Assembly: GCA_951799405.1 (NCBI GenBank)
Contig: OX637332.1
Coordinates: forward strand, 1,369,001 to 1,433,000
DNA: 64,000 nucleotides
Origin: Agapetus fuscipes
Taxonomy: Eukaryota > Arthropoda > Insecta > Trichoptera > Glossosomatidae
Direction: 5' to 3'
Below, piece after piece: positions 21,743 to 32,345 of the stretch (position 1 is the first letter of the stretch; each line of letters begins with the position of its first letter). The position numbers and the translations under genes are program-made. The notes beneath the pieces are model-generated. The model ran no database searches. It was not told the DNA's origin and saw only the letters and a program-made list of their open reading frames with translations.

Positions 21743-24700
21743 TGCACAACAGGTTTCCCTTATTACAGTGCACCCTCACACAGTCATTAACAAGCTGGGA
21801 GGAGCTCTTTAACTAGATCTTTGAATGATTCTAAGTTAATGTAAAAAATGTCTATGTCAGCGGAATTAATCAGAGTAACACTCCGAGTTAAGGCATGTTG
21901 TGCCATGACGTCGGTACGGGACAGCGGTACATGAAAAAGTTCATGCCGTCTTCCCCGGCCGTAGCCATCTGGCACATAAAGCTCAAAACTCTCTAACAGG
22001 GTGGGGCTGTCAATTAAGCCGTTAATGATCTTGTAACAAAGCACCATAAGAGAACCGTTGCGCCGAGATTCCAGGCTCCTGGAGCTGGTTTTCTCAAGTA
22101 ATTCCTCATGGTGCATAAACTTGGGATAATTCCCATGTATTCTCATGAGGAGGTACCTCAAAAACTTTTTTTGAATTTGCTCCAAAAGATCTACATACTT
22201 CCGCTGATACGGGGCCCAAACCTCGACAGCGTACTCTAATTTAGAACGTACAATACAGTTGAAGACATCCACCATAGCTCTCGGTGACTCAAAATTATTG
22301 CTAATTCTGATCACAAAGCCCAATAACTGGTAGCATTTGGTCGTCAACTGCGTTATATGTTCTGTAAACTTCAGACCAGGATCAAAAACTACGCCCAGGT
22401 CCCTAAATGAAAAGACACGAGCCAGTATCGACCCACCAATACTGTACTCATGGATTATGGGACAAGCGGATCTTGTGAATGACATGACAGAACACTTGCT
22501 AATGTTGAAGTTCAATCCATTATTATTGGACCACATCAGCAGAGAGTTCAAATCCATCTGTAAATTAATACAGTCTTGAAAATCCTTGATTTCTGTATAA
22601 ATTTTCATGTCATCAGCGTAAAGAAGACAAGAACTATTTTTGATCTTGTCCGCAATGTCGTTAATGAACACAATGAAGGCTAGAGGGCCTAAATTAGAGC
22701 CTTGAGGAACTCCTGAAGTTGGAAAAAAATTAGCCGAATGTTGGTCATTTATTTGCACAAATTGGCTTCTGTTTTTAAGAAATGAAGAGAAAAAGATTAA
22801 GAGAGGTTTTGTGAAACCAAAATCGTCCATCTTCTTCAAAAGAACATCATGATTCACACGATCAAACGCCTTGGAGAAATCTGTATATATTACATCAGTT
22901 TGCCTGCGAGAATCCAAGTTGAGGGCAATATTTCTACTGAGGGTGAGTAGATTTGATACTGTGGATCTCTTGGGCAGAAATCCGTGTTGGTGTATGTTGA
23001 TTCGGGGCTTGATTTGCCACATAAGGTTTTTGTGTATCAAGCACTCAAACACTTTGGCGAAACTTGATAAAATAGAAATCGGCCTATAATTTCTAACATC
23101 ACTTTTATCATTTGACTTATGTACTGGCATGACTCTTGTTATCTTCCAGGCTGATGGATATGTACATGTCTTCAGGGATAAGTTGAAGATGAAACATAAG
23201 GGTTGAGCAAGGGGCTTAGCCATAGAAGATACAATTCTCGGGGGAATGTTGTCAGGGCCAGTTGCTTTATTGGATTTTAATCCAAGCAGATAAGTCTCCA
23301 CCTCAGTCAAAGAAAAAGGACTGAGTGATATGGAAGATTGCTCGTGCTTACCATGGGTGGACTCAGATAAATCTACGTGAGGGGTCTGGGTGCTGTAGAC
23401 CGATTGGAAATACTTAGCAAAAGTTTCCGATATTATTCTGGGATCAGATATAATCTGATCTCCATCAGAAAGCTGAAAAGTTGTATTACCACCGGTCCTG
23501 CTGGATCTGATATAAGACCAGAATTCCTTGGAATCACATCCTATCCCAGTCTGAATCTTACTCATATACAATTTGTGTGCTTCCTTTATATTATGTTTAA
23601 CTTGCGCTCTCTTTGTAGAGAAAGCCTTATAATTGCTTACACTTTTATTTTTTAAGTAATTTTTGTGCAAGCGTTCCTTACACTTGATATTAGCAATGAT
23701 GCTACTATTAAACCATACTGGGTAAGTGGAGTTACATTTGGCAGCGTATTTTTTACATGGAGCACACAAATTACATATTTTCAATAAAACATTATAAAAG
23801 TATTTTACAGCGGTATCAATATGTTTACAATTATATAGGTCAGACCAATCATAAAAACTAAGTATATTCTTACATCTATCAGTGTTTAAGTACTTAAAAT
23901 TAATTATTTTGTTCCACCTAAATATATAGTCAAAGTCGGTATCATTAATATTAAAATTATTATTATCCACATTGTGAATATTATTTATATGCCTATCGTC
24001 GCTAGGAGTGGATCTGGGATGTGCTTGCAGTCGTCCACAGGCCAGAGGCGTAGTATTCAGCCTCGCGGTGACTGCAAGCGTGGGGTGATGGCGATCTTCA
24101 CTCACTAGGGGCTCCAGGCAGCGCACCACTTTACATAATATATTTTTATTACTAATTACTAAATCAAGCATGTTGTTGTAGCCATTTTTGATTGTATTAC
24201 ACTGTTCTAAATTATTAGCACTTAAGAAATAAGAGTAGTCAAGCAGGACAGAATCGCTCTCATTATTAAGATTAAAATCTCCCAAGATAAGTATACGTTT
24301 ACTCTGTAGAGCTTGACCACTCCTATCAAGGCAATCATAAAAGTCACTTCGGGCCTGATGGGCCTCTCTGCAGTCGAAATACACCACACAACAGTAAAAG
24401 GAGACGTGGTTGCTGGTAATCTTGATCCATAAGTTTTCGCCGTCGCTCTCCAGTTGTGGTTGTCTCTGCGCCACGAGCGGGTACCGCACTGCTATGCACA
24501 CCCCCCCTCCGCGCGCTCCTCTGTCCCGCCTGAACACAGTGTACCTACCGTCAAACAGCTCAGGCGACAGTACAGAGGCGTTTAACCATGTTTCGGTCAG
24601 GGCTATAATATCATTATTTTGTGCGAGAACATTATGCAGAAAAATGCCTGTTTTTGTGTTAAGTCCACGCACATTTTGATACAAAATTTTTAAGTTCATT

Positions 24701-24920
24701 TTTTAGCTTTTTTTTCTATAAAGTACCTGTTAATTAGTACTCCTGTTGGCCAGACTTCAGGCTTGAACACTTTTTCAAATGCGTCTTGGTTAAGTGTCAA
24801 TTTGAAAGAGGCATATTCTCCTCTGGATTGAAGGGTGTCTATTTCAATTTTGTCCCTTTGATCAACCAATGATCCGACAAAATTCAACAAGTCTTCCTTG
24901 GACGTGGTTTTTGCTAAACT
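21687..24920 (-). mobile_element. Jockey-like LINE 1, 5'-truncated, with intact ORF2
   Basis: Minus-strand element with a long poly(A) tail (plus-strand poly(T) run at about 21695-21740), a short 3' UTR, a complete ORF2 and the end of ORF1. Its 5' end stops at about 24920, where LINE-A sequence resumes. Both flanks are low-complexity or repeat-derived, so no target duplication could be read. Confidence 0.85.
21787..24699 (-). CDS. Jockey-like ORF2: endonuclease-reverse transcriptase (970 aa)
   Basis: Uninterrupted 970-codon frame. Residues 1-230 form an apurinic-type endonuclease: MNLKILYQNVRGLNTKTG, ALTETWL, RDRGARGGGVCIAVR, LILGDFNLNN, EDRHHP. Residues ~480-760 are the reverse transcriptase: SNKATGPDNIPPRIVSS, VRNYRPISILSSFAKVFE, IYTDFSKAFDRVNHDVLL, TSGVPQGSNLGPLAFIVFIN, and LLYADDMKIYTEI with the catalytic YADD. 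The C-terminal part has KLEYAVEVWAPYQ-type thumb/tail sequence. No RNase H domain is apparent, as in Jockey/CR1-type LINEs. Start chosen at 24699 because it overlaps the ORF1 stop. Confidence 0.9.
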   Translation of the reverse strand: MNLKILYQNVRGLNTKTGIFLHNVLAQNNDIIALTETWLNASVLSPELFDGRYTVFRRDRGARGGGVCIAVRYPLVAQRQPQLESDGENLWIKITSNHVSFYCCVVYFDCREAHQARSDFYDCLDRSGQALQSKRILILGDFNLNNESDSVLLDYSYFLSANNLEQCNTIKNGYNNMLDLVISNKNILCKVVRCLEPLVSEDRHHPTLAVTARLNTTPLACGRLQAHPRSTPSDDRHINNIHNVDNNNFNINDTDFDYIFRWNKIINFKYLNTDRCKNILSFYDWSDLYNCKHIDTAVKYFYNVLLKICNLCAPCKKYAAKCNSTYPVWFNSSIIANIKCKERLHKNYLKNKSVSNYKAFSTKRAQVKHNIKEAHKLYMSKIQTGIGCDSKEFWSYIRSSRTGGNTTFQLSDGDQIISDPRIISETFAKYFQSVYSTQTPHVDLSESTHGKHEQSSISLSPFSLTEVETYLLGLKSNKATGPDNIPPRIVSSMAKPLAQPLCFIFNLSLKTCTYPSAWKITRVMPVHKSNDKSDVRNYRPISILSSFAKVFECLIHKNLMWQIKPRINIHQHGFLPKRSTVSNLLTLSRNIALNLDSRRQTDVIYTDFSKAFDRVNHDVLLKKMDDFGFTKPLLIFFSSFLKNRSQFVQINDQHSANFFPTSGVPQGSNLGPLAFIVFINDIADKIKNSSCLLYADDMKIYTEIKDFQDCINLQMDLNSLLMWSNNNGLNFNISKCSVMSFTRSACPIIHEYSIGGSILARVFSFRDLGVVFDPGLKFTEHITQLTTKCYQLLGFVIRISNNFESPRAMVDVFNCIVRSKLEYAVEVWAPYQRKYVDLLEQIQKKFLRYLLMRIHGNYPKFMHHEELLEKTSSRSLESRRNGSLMVLCYKIINGLIDSPTLLESFELYVPDGYGRGRRHELFHVPLSRTDVMAQHALTRSVTLINSADIDIFYINLESFKDLVKELLPAC

Positions 24921-24929
24921 TGTGGGCAT
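24696..24929 (-). pseudogene. C-terminal end of Jockey-like ORF1
   Basis: 77 codons ending EVWPTGVLINRYFIEKKAKK, resembling the C-terminal segment of ORF1 proteins in Jockey-type LINEs (YASFKLT, then PEVWPTGV). The nucleic acid-binding zinc knuckles are lost by 5' truncation. Its TGA overlaps the ORF2 ATG in an ATGA (24696-24699). The first codons probably come from flanking LINE-A sequence. Confidence 0.65.
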
Positions 24930-24989
24930 GCAATTTATATGGATCTTTAATATGAATGTTTATCTTTGCAACTTACATAGATTGTAGAT

Positions 24990-25461
24990 AGATTGACCTA
25001 CTTTTGTAGTAAAATTATTTCCCTTGCTTCATTCAACTCGTCTTTCCCTTGTCCTGAACGGTATGCGTCACTATTTTTCATTACGAATGCGAGCTATCTT
25101 TCCCTTTTCCTTGAATATCCTACATCTCTCCTGTCCCGCTGGGACAGCTTTCTGCGTCTTAGCTTGCGACATGACCTGCCCTGAGCAACTTCAAGCTCGT
25201 TCTATGTTTCGTATCGATGTTATTCACACACGGCAAAGCCATGGCTCATCCGCCGCCTAAAAAAAATCCTTAAAAATAAATCGGCGCTCCGACGATCATC
25301 TGCGGTTTTTTTTGTGAATAACACTGCATGAGTATAATTTAGTTTTGAAAGCTCGATATTTTTCCCAAGACATAAAACTGTCCTGCGTAATTTTTTTTTT
25401 TTGTTTGAAATTTTATTTTGCATCATACAGACTGTCATGCCACTCGCCACTAAAAAACGCC
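24990..25461. other. No recognised feature
   Basis: Short overlapping frames only; nothing supported. Confidence 0.4.
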
Positions 25462-25668
25462 ACTAAGCTACACATATAGTGTAACTTCTTGCCGCGTTAT
25501 CCCCGAAGGGCTCGCATGTGGCGAGTTGAACCTATATATTTTCACAGGTAAGGGGGCCGGCCTTACGCCAACCACTTCAGTTGAAGTGGAGGTTTCCCAG
25601 CTCCCGAGAGTGCTGGTACTCATTTCTTGTGAAGGCTGAGTAAACCTTGCCGGTATTTTGGACATACA
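25462..25668 (-). mobile_element. SINE-A body, headless
   Basis: Minus-oriented body from AAGGTTTACTCAGCCTTCAC down to GCAAGAAGTTACACTATATG. The tRNA-like head is missing. Confidence 0.75.
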
Positions 25669-25671
25669 TGC

Positions 25672-26208
25672 AATAATTTATAATCTTAGGTGCAACAATA
25701 TATTTAACATTTAAGATTCACATTACATGTATGTCCACTAGCAGGTATGTGGAAGTCCGCGCTTACAAATGATGCATGTGTACCTACTCATAAAATTAAA
25801 ATACAAATCTCCTATGAACATAAGCCATGCAATTTTTGTCAACCTCTCCTCAAACAGGGATGACATTGTTAAAGTGAACCATTTTTTACAGTATGGGTGG
25901 TCAGCTTCATGCTAACCTTTACGTCAAGGAACCAACCTTTTAGTCAAATTATAATAGAGTATTTTGGTACTTCGTGACATTTTTTAACTTACAGGTTGGG
26001 ATAAGACAGAATGGTTCACTTTACCGATGTTAGCCCTATTTCAAGACCATCGGAAAAAGTTGTAGCGTTTATGTTCGTTTGAGGTTTGGAATGTTAATTT
26101 GTAAGTACACATGTAGCATTTGTAAGCGCGAGCTTTCACATGTCTGTATGTGGGCATGCATTTAATATTAATTTTAAATTTAATATATCTTTCCATTTTT
26201 AGATTATA
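25672..26208. mobile_element. Two LINE-A 3' UTRs, head to head
   Basis: A minus copy (25672-25935) and a plus copy (25985-26208), both diverged, facing each other across about 50 bp. Confidence 0.65.
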
Positions 26209-26322
26209 GATCCCTTTGACTTTTGACTAAAGCCAACTTTTAGAGAACGGTAAGATCAGGTTAAACCTAAATATATTCAAGAAAGAATGAACTTGAAGGT
26301 TTTCAAAATTATACCTACATAC

Positions 26323-26551
26323 CAGTGGCTAAGGGTGCCATACAAGCCAATTCCCATCGGTTTTCCGTTTAAAATGAGGCAAAAATGATAATAAAGTAGA
26401 CTGCATGGTTTCAATGGGGAAAAAATACGTATTGTTTCTTTGTTTTTAAATGTATTTTTTTACTTTGTGCCTATATTTTTTAACTACTTCGTTACATCAT
26501 TTTAAAAGGGAAGCCGATGGGAACCGGCTTGTATGGCACCCTTCGCCACTG
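26323..26551. mobile_element. hAT-like MITE, copy 2, with 8-bp target duplication
   Basis: 229 bp from CAGTGGCTAAGGGTGCCATA to its complement ending CCACTG. Directly flanked by CTACATAC on both sides (26315-26322 and 26552-26559). An 8-bp duplication with CAGTGGC ends fits the hAT superfamily. No ORF, hence non-autonomous. Confidence 0.85.
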
Positions 26552-26719
26552 CTACATACGAGTTGAATACAAAATACACTTTAAAATTATAACATTTTCT
26601 TCTATTTTCTTTTCATTTTAGCTACAAAAAATAACGTCAGATTGTTCTTTTACTGTTTATTTTCTCCCACGTAGTACTCGAACCTGATTGTATTAGTATC
26701 CGTGTCAAGCATACACTAA

Positions 26720-27290
26720 GCTTACGGAAACAGCGCGCAGAGCACGCAGAGAGAATGCTTTATTATCCAGTCTGTCCTCCAAATATTACGTTCAAATTTA
26801 ACCAAACAACTGTATGGGAACTGAAACAGCATCTCTACTGAGCGTTTCAGTTTCCACGAATTTTTGGTATCGTTACTGTAAAAGACGCTGAGAGATTGCT
26901 TAATTATGCAGTCTACGCTCTTAGTATTACGTTGAAGCTCAAATATAATATTATATGGCAACTGAAAGAGCATCTCTACCGAAGGTTTAAGTTTTCATGA
27001 CATTTTGGTACGGTCTCTGTCATGGAGTTATAAAGCACGCCGCTTTATTACGAAGTGTATACTCTAAATATTACGTTGTAACTCAACTAAACAACTGTAT
27101 GGCTACTAAAAGAGCATCCCTACTGAGCGTTTAAGTTTTCATAAATTTTTGGTATAGTTATTGTAGAGCACATCAAGATAATGCTTTATATTCAAAATAT
27201 TGCGTTGAAACTTAATTTTGGTAATATATGACAACTGAAAGAGCAGCCCTCGGGAGCGTTGCACTTTCAATGCATTTTTGGTATGTTGAG
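26720..27290 (+). repeat. Diverged tandem repeat, four ~130-145-bp units
   Basis: The block GCATCTCTACTGAGCGTTT and the following TTTTTGGTAT recur at 26829, 26970, 27114 and (as GCAGCCCTCGGGAGCG) 27243. Each is preceded by ATATTACGTT-like and ACAACTGTATGG-like sequence. Spacing is 141, 144 and 129 bp. Confidence 0.75.
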
Positions 27291-27464
27291 AGGATCATGT
27301 TTTCTACTTTGGGGAACTAGTGTTCGCTCCACCTGTCGAAGATGCGGCTTGCAAGCAACGCTTACTCGCTATTCACACACGTCGCTCATCCAGGGCTTAA
27401 GTTGGCCAACTAATATTGGCCTTAAACAACTAGACGAGTATGTGATTATAACGCCAGAAGCCAA

Positions 27465-27975
27465 GACGTCCCCCTAGTGCTTGTTTGGCTTATATTCCAT
27501 TTAATTCAAACATGACCTTTCAATGAAATTGTTTGTACGCATTGTTTTTTTGTTTTTGACAGTTTTAAATTAAAAAAAACGTTGTCATTATGTGTAATGA
27601 ATAACAATAAACACTTTTGGATTCGATAACATATAATTTTTAATGTTTTGAAAATTTCGTTCCCCCAGTGTTTGTTTGGCTTATCTATCATTTGATTTAA
27701 ACATGATCCTGAAATTTTCTTAATCACAATCTGAGCTAAGAAAAAAGTGCGACCCATCACAAGGCGCCCCTGCAATCTTTGCGAGACAAATTTAAAGTGT
27801 AATTAATTTATGGGATAAAAAAAATCGAAATAAAAAAGTATTATGTATCTAGATGAGTTGTACCTTGACTTATAGGTTGGTATAACGTCCCCCCAGTGCT
27901 TGCTTGGCTTATTTACCATTTGGTTCAAAGATGACCTCTCAATGACATTGCCCAAAGAATTAATTGAGTAAGTTG
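27465..27975 (+). mobile_element. Three MITE-F end fragments
   Basis: CCCCCTAGTGCTTGTTTGGC (27469), CCCCCAGTGTTTGTTTGGCT (27662) and CCCCCCAGTGCTTGCTTGGC (27889) each start a partial MITE-F copy, with internal sequence resembling the 8165-8285 end. Confidence 0.55.
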
Positions 27976-28240
27976 CAAGGATATATTAACATTTAAAGCT
28001 CATATCAAATGCATGCCCACAAACAAACACGTGTAGTTCAGGCTTACAAATGCTGAATGTGTACTTACAAATAAAATTCAAATCTTAAATGAACATAAGT
28101 CCTACAACTTTTGCAGACGTTCCCTTACACAGCGGTGACATTGGCAAAGTGAACTTTTTTTTACAGTATGGGTGGTCAGCCTCATACCAACCTATAAGTC
28201 AATGAATGCCAACCTATAAGTCAAGGAATTCTCTGGAACG
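27955..28240 (-). mobile_element. LINE-A 3' UTR
   Basis: Minus copy from AAGTTGCAAGGATATATTAA to ATACCAACCTATAAGTCAAT, ending about 75 bp upstream of exon 2; the last 20 bp is locally repeated. Confidence 0.7.
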
Positions 28241-28316
28241 AATTATGCTTGTTATGAGAGTTTCCACTGTATTTACATTTGTGTATTTCTAAATACAAGT
28301 AATGCTTTGGTTGCAG

Positions 28317-28470
28317 AAATGCTTGACCACCCTGGACCTGACTTCGCTGGGGGTTGGTTCCTGTGTGGGAACTGGAATGTACCTGGTCAGCGGCATGGTG
28401 GCGAAGAACGTGGCCGGACCTGGCGTGGTCATCAGCTTCATCATAGCAGCCCTCGCCAGCGTCTTCTCAG
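28317..28470 (+). CDS. SLC7A14: SLC7A14-like exon 2: TM1 and TM2
   Basis: Follows a TTGGTTGCAG acceptor in phase 0 and ends in phase 1 at GTAAAA. It encodes [22 protein letters not shown], the unwound glycine-rich TM1 of the APC superfamily that in this fold coordinates the substrate backbone, and then [16 protein letters not shown] for TM2. The G-V-G-S-C-V-G-T-G order is what I know from SLC7A14 rather than CAT1-3, which usually read G-S-x-I-G-A-G. The preceding intron is 20.8 kb. A 5S rRNA-like SINE module begins only about 25 bp after the donor. Confidence 0.93.
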
Positions 28471-28495
28471 GTAAAACCCAACAAAGCTCCTTGGA

Positions 28496-28626
28496 CAACG
28501 ACGATACCATGTTGAACGCACCGGTTCTCATCATATCACCGAAGTTAAGCAACATTGGGTGCGGATGCTACTTGGATCACCGCTCAGGTACACCGCGTGT
28601 TGTTGGCATTTCCTGGACCGGTCTTT
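28496..28626 (+). mobile_element. 5S rRNA-like module only (SINE-B start)
   Basis: Carries the 5S-like module (ATCACCGAAGTTAAGCAAC, GTACACCGCGTGTTGTTGGC) but stops just after GGACCGGTC, before the tRNA-like A box. Missing about 8 bp in box C. Not a functional 5S gene: several conserved positions differ. Confidence 0.75.
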
Positions 28627-28629
28627 AGG

Positions 28630-29021
28630 CTATCCTTCCTTCGTTCATGCGGTCTATATGGTCAGATAAATGCACATTTTTCCCCTATTTTCTACGAGAG
28701 AAAACACTAAAAATGTGTGAGAAATCTGTAGTTTAGAACTTTTTTATGAGCGCTTCCTTATAATTATTTCACTTACTTTGAAAAGTTACACCCAATAAAA
28801 GGTTTAATACACGATATTTTAAATCAATGAATAAACTCTTACTCAGTTTTACCTCTAAGGTGGTGATATGTATTTGAATCTTTAAAAGTTGACTTCTCTA
28901 CCCGTAGTACGAGTTTTTTCACAATACTTTGAGTGTACTGATTATAATTTGTGTTTGATATAAATATAAAAACGCATTACTTGATTCATCATTTCATATC
29001 ATTTGTTTTACTTTATATCCA
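28630..29021. other. No recognised feature
   Basis: AT-rich; nothing supported. Confidence 0.4.
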
Positions 29022-29458
29022 CCAACGACGTTAGCCATGTTGAAAGCACCGGTTCCCATAGATCACCGAAGTTAAGCAACATTGGGCGTGGTCAGCGCTT
29101 GGATGGGTAACCGCTCAGGTACACCGCGTGTCGTTGGCATCTTGGACCGGTCCGTAGTCCGTAGTGGCAACACTTCGGACTCGTAAATGGAAGGTTGTGG
29201 ATTCGGATCCCGGCGGAGCACAATAATATACCATTTATATTTCGAATATGCTCTTCGCTGGGTTGAAAAATTCATAAGCCTTTACCAATGACCGGTCACC
29301 AAAGGTCCATCCAGCCTCACAGCAACTGGGTCTTGCTTGAGTATTGGCGCTTTGTAGCGACGACCAAGCTCGTACACCTCTGCGGCACTACAACAAGTGT
29401 CATAGACCCCTAGAGTCTTTAGAATCTAGGGAGTCTCCCGCACAGGATTTCTTAAAAA
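29022..29458 (+). mobile_element. SINE-B variant with alternative 3' tail
   Basis: 5S module, tRNA-like head and body as usual, but after GACGACCAAGCTCGT it ends with ACACCTCTGCGGCACTACAA, TCTAGGGAGTCTCCCGCACA and a poly(A) run. The same tail is on the copies at 38985-39305 and 63015-63416. Confidence 0.8.
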
Positions 29459-29459
29459 A

Positions 29460-29870
29460 ATATATATTTATATATATAACTTTGAGCATTAAAATGTTAC
29501 AGCATTGTTTTGATTCGTTGATTCAGTGTTTTTTTACACGTAAATTATCTCAAAGTTTCGTTGAAGTTGTATCGGAAGTTATCAGGAGACGTATGTATTC
29601 ATAAACAAAGAATCACGAACTAAATTGAAAGAAATAATTGCTGTTGCTTGTGATCGAATATTGTAGGTTATAATGAGGTAACCTTTTGATGTCACGGATG
29701 CTACATTACTGAAAAAACTGCTAAATGTATCGTATTGTTTGTCCGCAGAGTAGATGACTGTTAGGACCGTGGATGTGAAATTTTTTTGTTTAATTCCATG
29801 CAAAATTATGTTCTCTTTTTTATGACTTTCTCAGTTCTGCATAGTTTTGTCTCGTTAATTTTGTAATAGT
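29460..29870. other. No recognised feature
   Basis: AT-rich; nothing supported. Confidence 0.4.
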
Positions 29871-30800
29871 GTGGGTGTAATAATGACAGGTGAATTTGAA
29901 AGAAGAGTAATGAAGGGCAGGTGTGTACTGGGTGCCACAGCTTGTATCGCCAAAAATCAAAACATATCTAAAAATGCTCGATTGGCGGTACGCAGTGGCA
30001 TACTTTTACCCACCTTGATGTATGGAAGCGAGGCCTGGACGGTGAATGAAAGTGAAATTAGTAAAGTCCATACTGTTGAAATGGACTTTCTAAGAAGTAT
30101 GATTGGGAAAAATCGGAGTGACAGGGTGAGGAATGATTTTGTAAGAAAAGAATGTGGTGCAAAAGAAAGTGTGAAAGTGAAGATTAAAAGAAGTTTGTTA
30201 AGATGGTTTGAATGTAAGAGAATGAATGAGGAAAGACTGACGAAGAAAGTAAATGTTGGTAGAATAGATGGATGTCGTGGTAGAGGAAGACCGAAAAAGG
30301 TATGGATGGACCAAATATCCGAAATTGCGAATGAATGGAATATCCAGAGTCATAATAAAAGAAGAGCTTGTATGAAGAAGGTTATGACTCTGGAGGAAAT
30401 GAAAGAAGTATGCAAGGATAGAAAGAAATGGCGGTTGATCTGTGATGTTGGCGGCTAGGGTTTGTTAAAGTGAAATTGGTTTTATGATTTAGTTTTTTAT
30501 GTCCATGTATATATTGTTATTTATTGATTTAAAAAATGTAATTTGTCATGTATGTTCCTTGACTTATAGGTTGTTATGCGGCTGACCACCCATAATATAA
30601 AAAATTGGTTCACTTTGCCAATGTCACCCCTGTTTCAGGGAAGGACGGCAAGAGTTGCAAGGCTTATGTTCATTTGAGATTGGGTTTTTATATTGTAGGT
30701 CCACATGCGGCATGTGTTAGCGCGAAATTATACATATCTGCTTGTGGGAATGCATTTAATATAAATCTTAAATGATATATATCTTTGCAGCTTAGATTAG
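29871..30800 (+). mobile_element. LINE-A copy with intact ORF C-terminus
   Basis: 195-codon frame (29871-30458) from MTGEFERRVMKGRCVLGATA through LMYGSEAWTVNESEISKVHT, GRIDGCRGRGRPKKVWMDQI to KKWRLICDVGG. This is the region downstream of the RT palm in RTE-like LINEs; the endonuclease and RT are absent. It is followed by the full 3' UTR ending TTAGATTAGATTAGATT. Confidence 0.82.
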
Positions 30801-30980
30801 ATTAGATTAATGTCGTATTGAAAATGACGTTAGCAAGTCGAAAGTACTTTTACTGTGTGAATACACAAGCTCTAAAAAGTTAAATCTATAAGAAATGTTA
30901 ACTCTATATACAATTGAACCTAAAATATTCTTATCACGGAATATAAAGCTGGATTTTAGTGTTTCTTGACGTCATCCTAG

Positions 30981-31400
30981 GAAAGAAGTATGTAAGGATA
31001 GAAAGAAATGACGGTTGATCTGTGATGTTGGCGGCTGGGGTTTGTTAAAGTAAAATTGGTTTTGTGATTTAGTTTTTTTATGTCAATGTATATATTGTTA
31101 TTTTATTGATTTTAAAAATGTAATTTGTCATGTATGTTCCTTGACTTATAGGTTGTTATGCGGCTGACCACCCATACTGTAAAAAAAAATTGGTTCACTT
31201 TGCCAATGTCACCCCTGTTTCAGGGAAGGACGGCAAGAGTTGCAAGGCTTATGTTCATTTGAGATTGGGTTTTTATATTGTAGGTCCACATGCGGCATGT
31301 GTTAGCGCGAAATTATACATATCTGCTTGTGGGAATGCATTTAATATAAATCTTAAATGATATATATCTTTGCAGCTTAGATTAGATTAGATTAGATTAG
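30981..31400 (+). mobile_element. LINE-A, 420-bp truncated copy with target duplication
   Basis: Holds the last ~20 codons and the 3' UTR, with an (AGATT)n tail. Flanked by ATCCTAG at 30974-30980 and 31401-31407, a clean 7-bp target site duplication. Nearly identical to the end of the copy 180 bp upstream. Confidence 0.85.
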
Positions 31401-31407
31401 ATCCTAG

Positions 31408-31841
31408 GCACTCGGATTCCTACCTGTGACAGGAGTTCGGAGCAAGACATACGTTACCCTGGATGAGTTTTGTCAATCAATGCAAAAAACTAGATTTTCA
31501 TAAAAAAAAAGAAGCACTACAAACATATTTTTCGTTGGTATAGATCCGTTTACCAGCTCTAATTAAATTTAAATTCAACCAATACCAAGCCGGTAATTCA
31601 ATTAATGCATCGAACCGGGATTGAGGTTCACTATTTAATAAATACCGGCTATATAGCTTCCCTCAGTAATGCACCCTATGCATTTTTAGTCTCGTGCTCT
31701 AGAGATGTAAGGTTCAGTGATTTTATTAAATTTAATACCGGATATCAAACATCCGGAAAACAATCACATTTAATATTATATAGTTAGTGGTTACACCCAC
31801 TCACAACTGATCTAAAAATACATGGTTCAATTTCATGTACT
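31408..31841. other. No recognised feature
   Basis: AT-rich; nothing supported. Confidence 0.4.
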
Positions 31842-32345
31842 ATCTTTAATCTATAATCTAAGTTACAAAGATATATAAACATATAAAATGCATACTAAAT
31901 GCATACGAACGAACAGACACGTGTAAGTTTGCATTTACAAATCGCTCCCCCAGTTCTTGTTTGCCGTATAGACCAATTCTGTCAAATACGACTTTTTAAT
32001 GCAGATGTCTAAAGAATCAAATTCTACAAAATTTGAGCTAAAAAAAAACGTAAAACTCGATGATGTGAAAGTTGTTTTCAATATTTTTAAAACCGATTTC
32101 CTGAAGACACATTTGTCCAGTACACATGCAAACATTGCTCATGTAAAATTACCTTAATGGCTTATACGGCAAACAAGACTTAAGGCAGCGAAATGTGTAC
32201 TTGCAAATTAAAATCCAAACCTGAAATTAACATAAGCCCTGCAACTTTTCCCGACCTTGCCTGAACGAGGGGTGACATTGACAAAGTGAATAATTTTTTA
32301 CAGTATGGGGGGTCAACCTCATACCAACCTATAAGTCAAGAAACA
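31842..32345 (-). mobile_element. LINE-A 3' UTR split by MITE-F
   Basis: The 3' UTR occupies 31842-31944 and 32193-32345. MITE-F lies between (31945-32192), with inverted ends CTTGTTTGCCGTATAGACC and the complement TACGGCAAACAAG. Confidence 0.7.
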
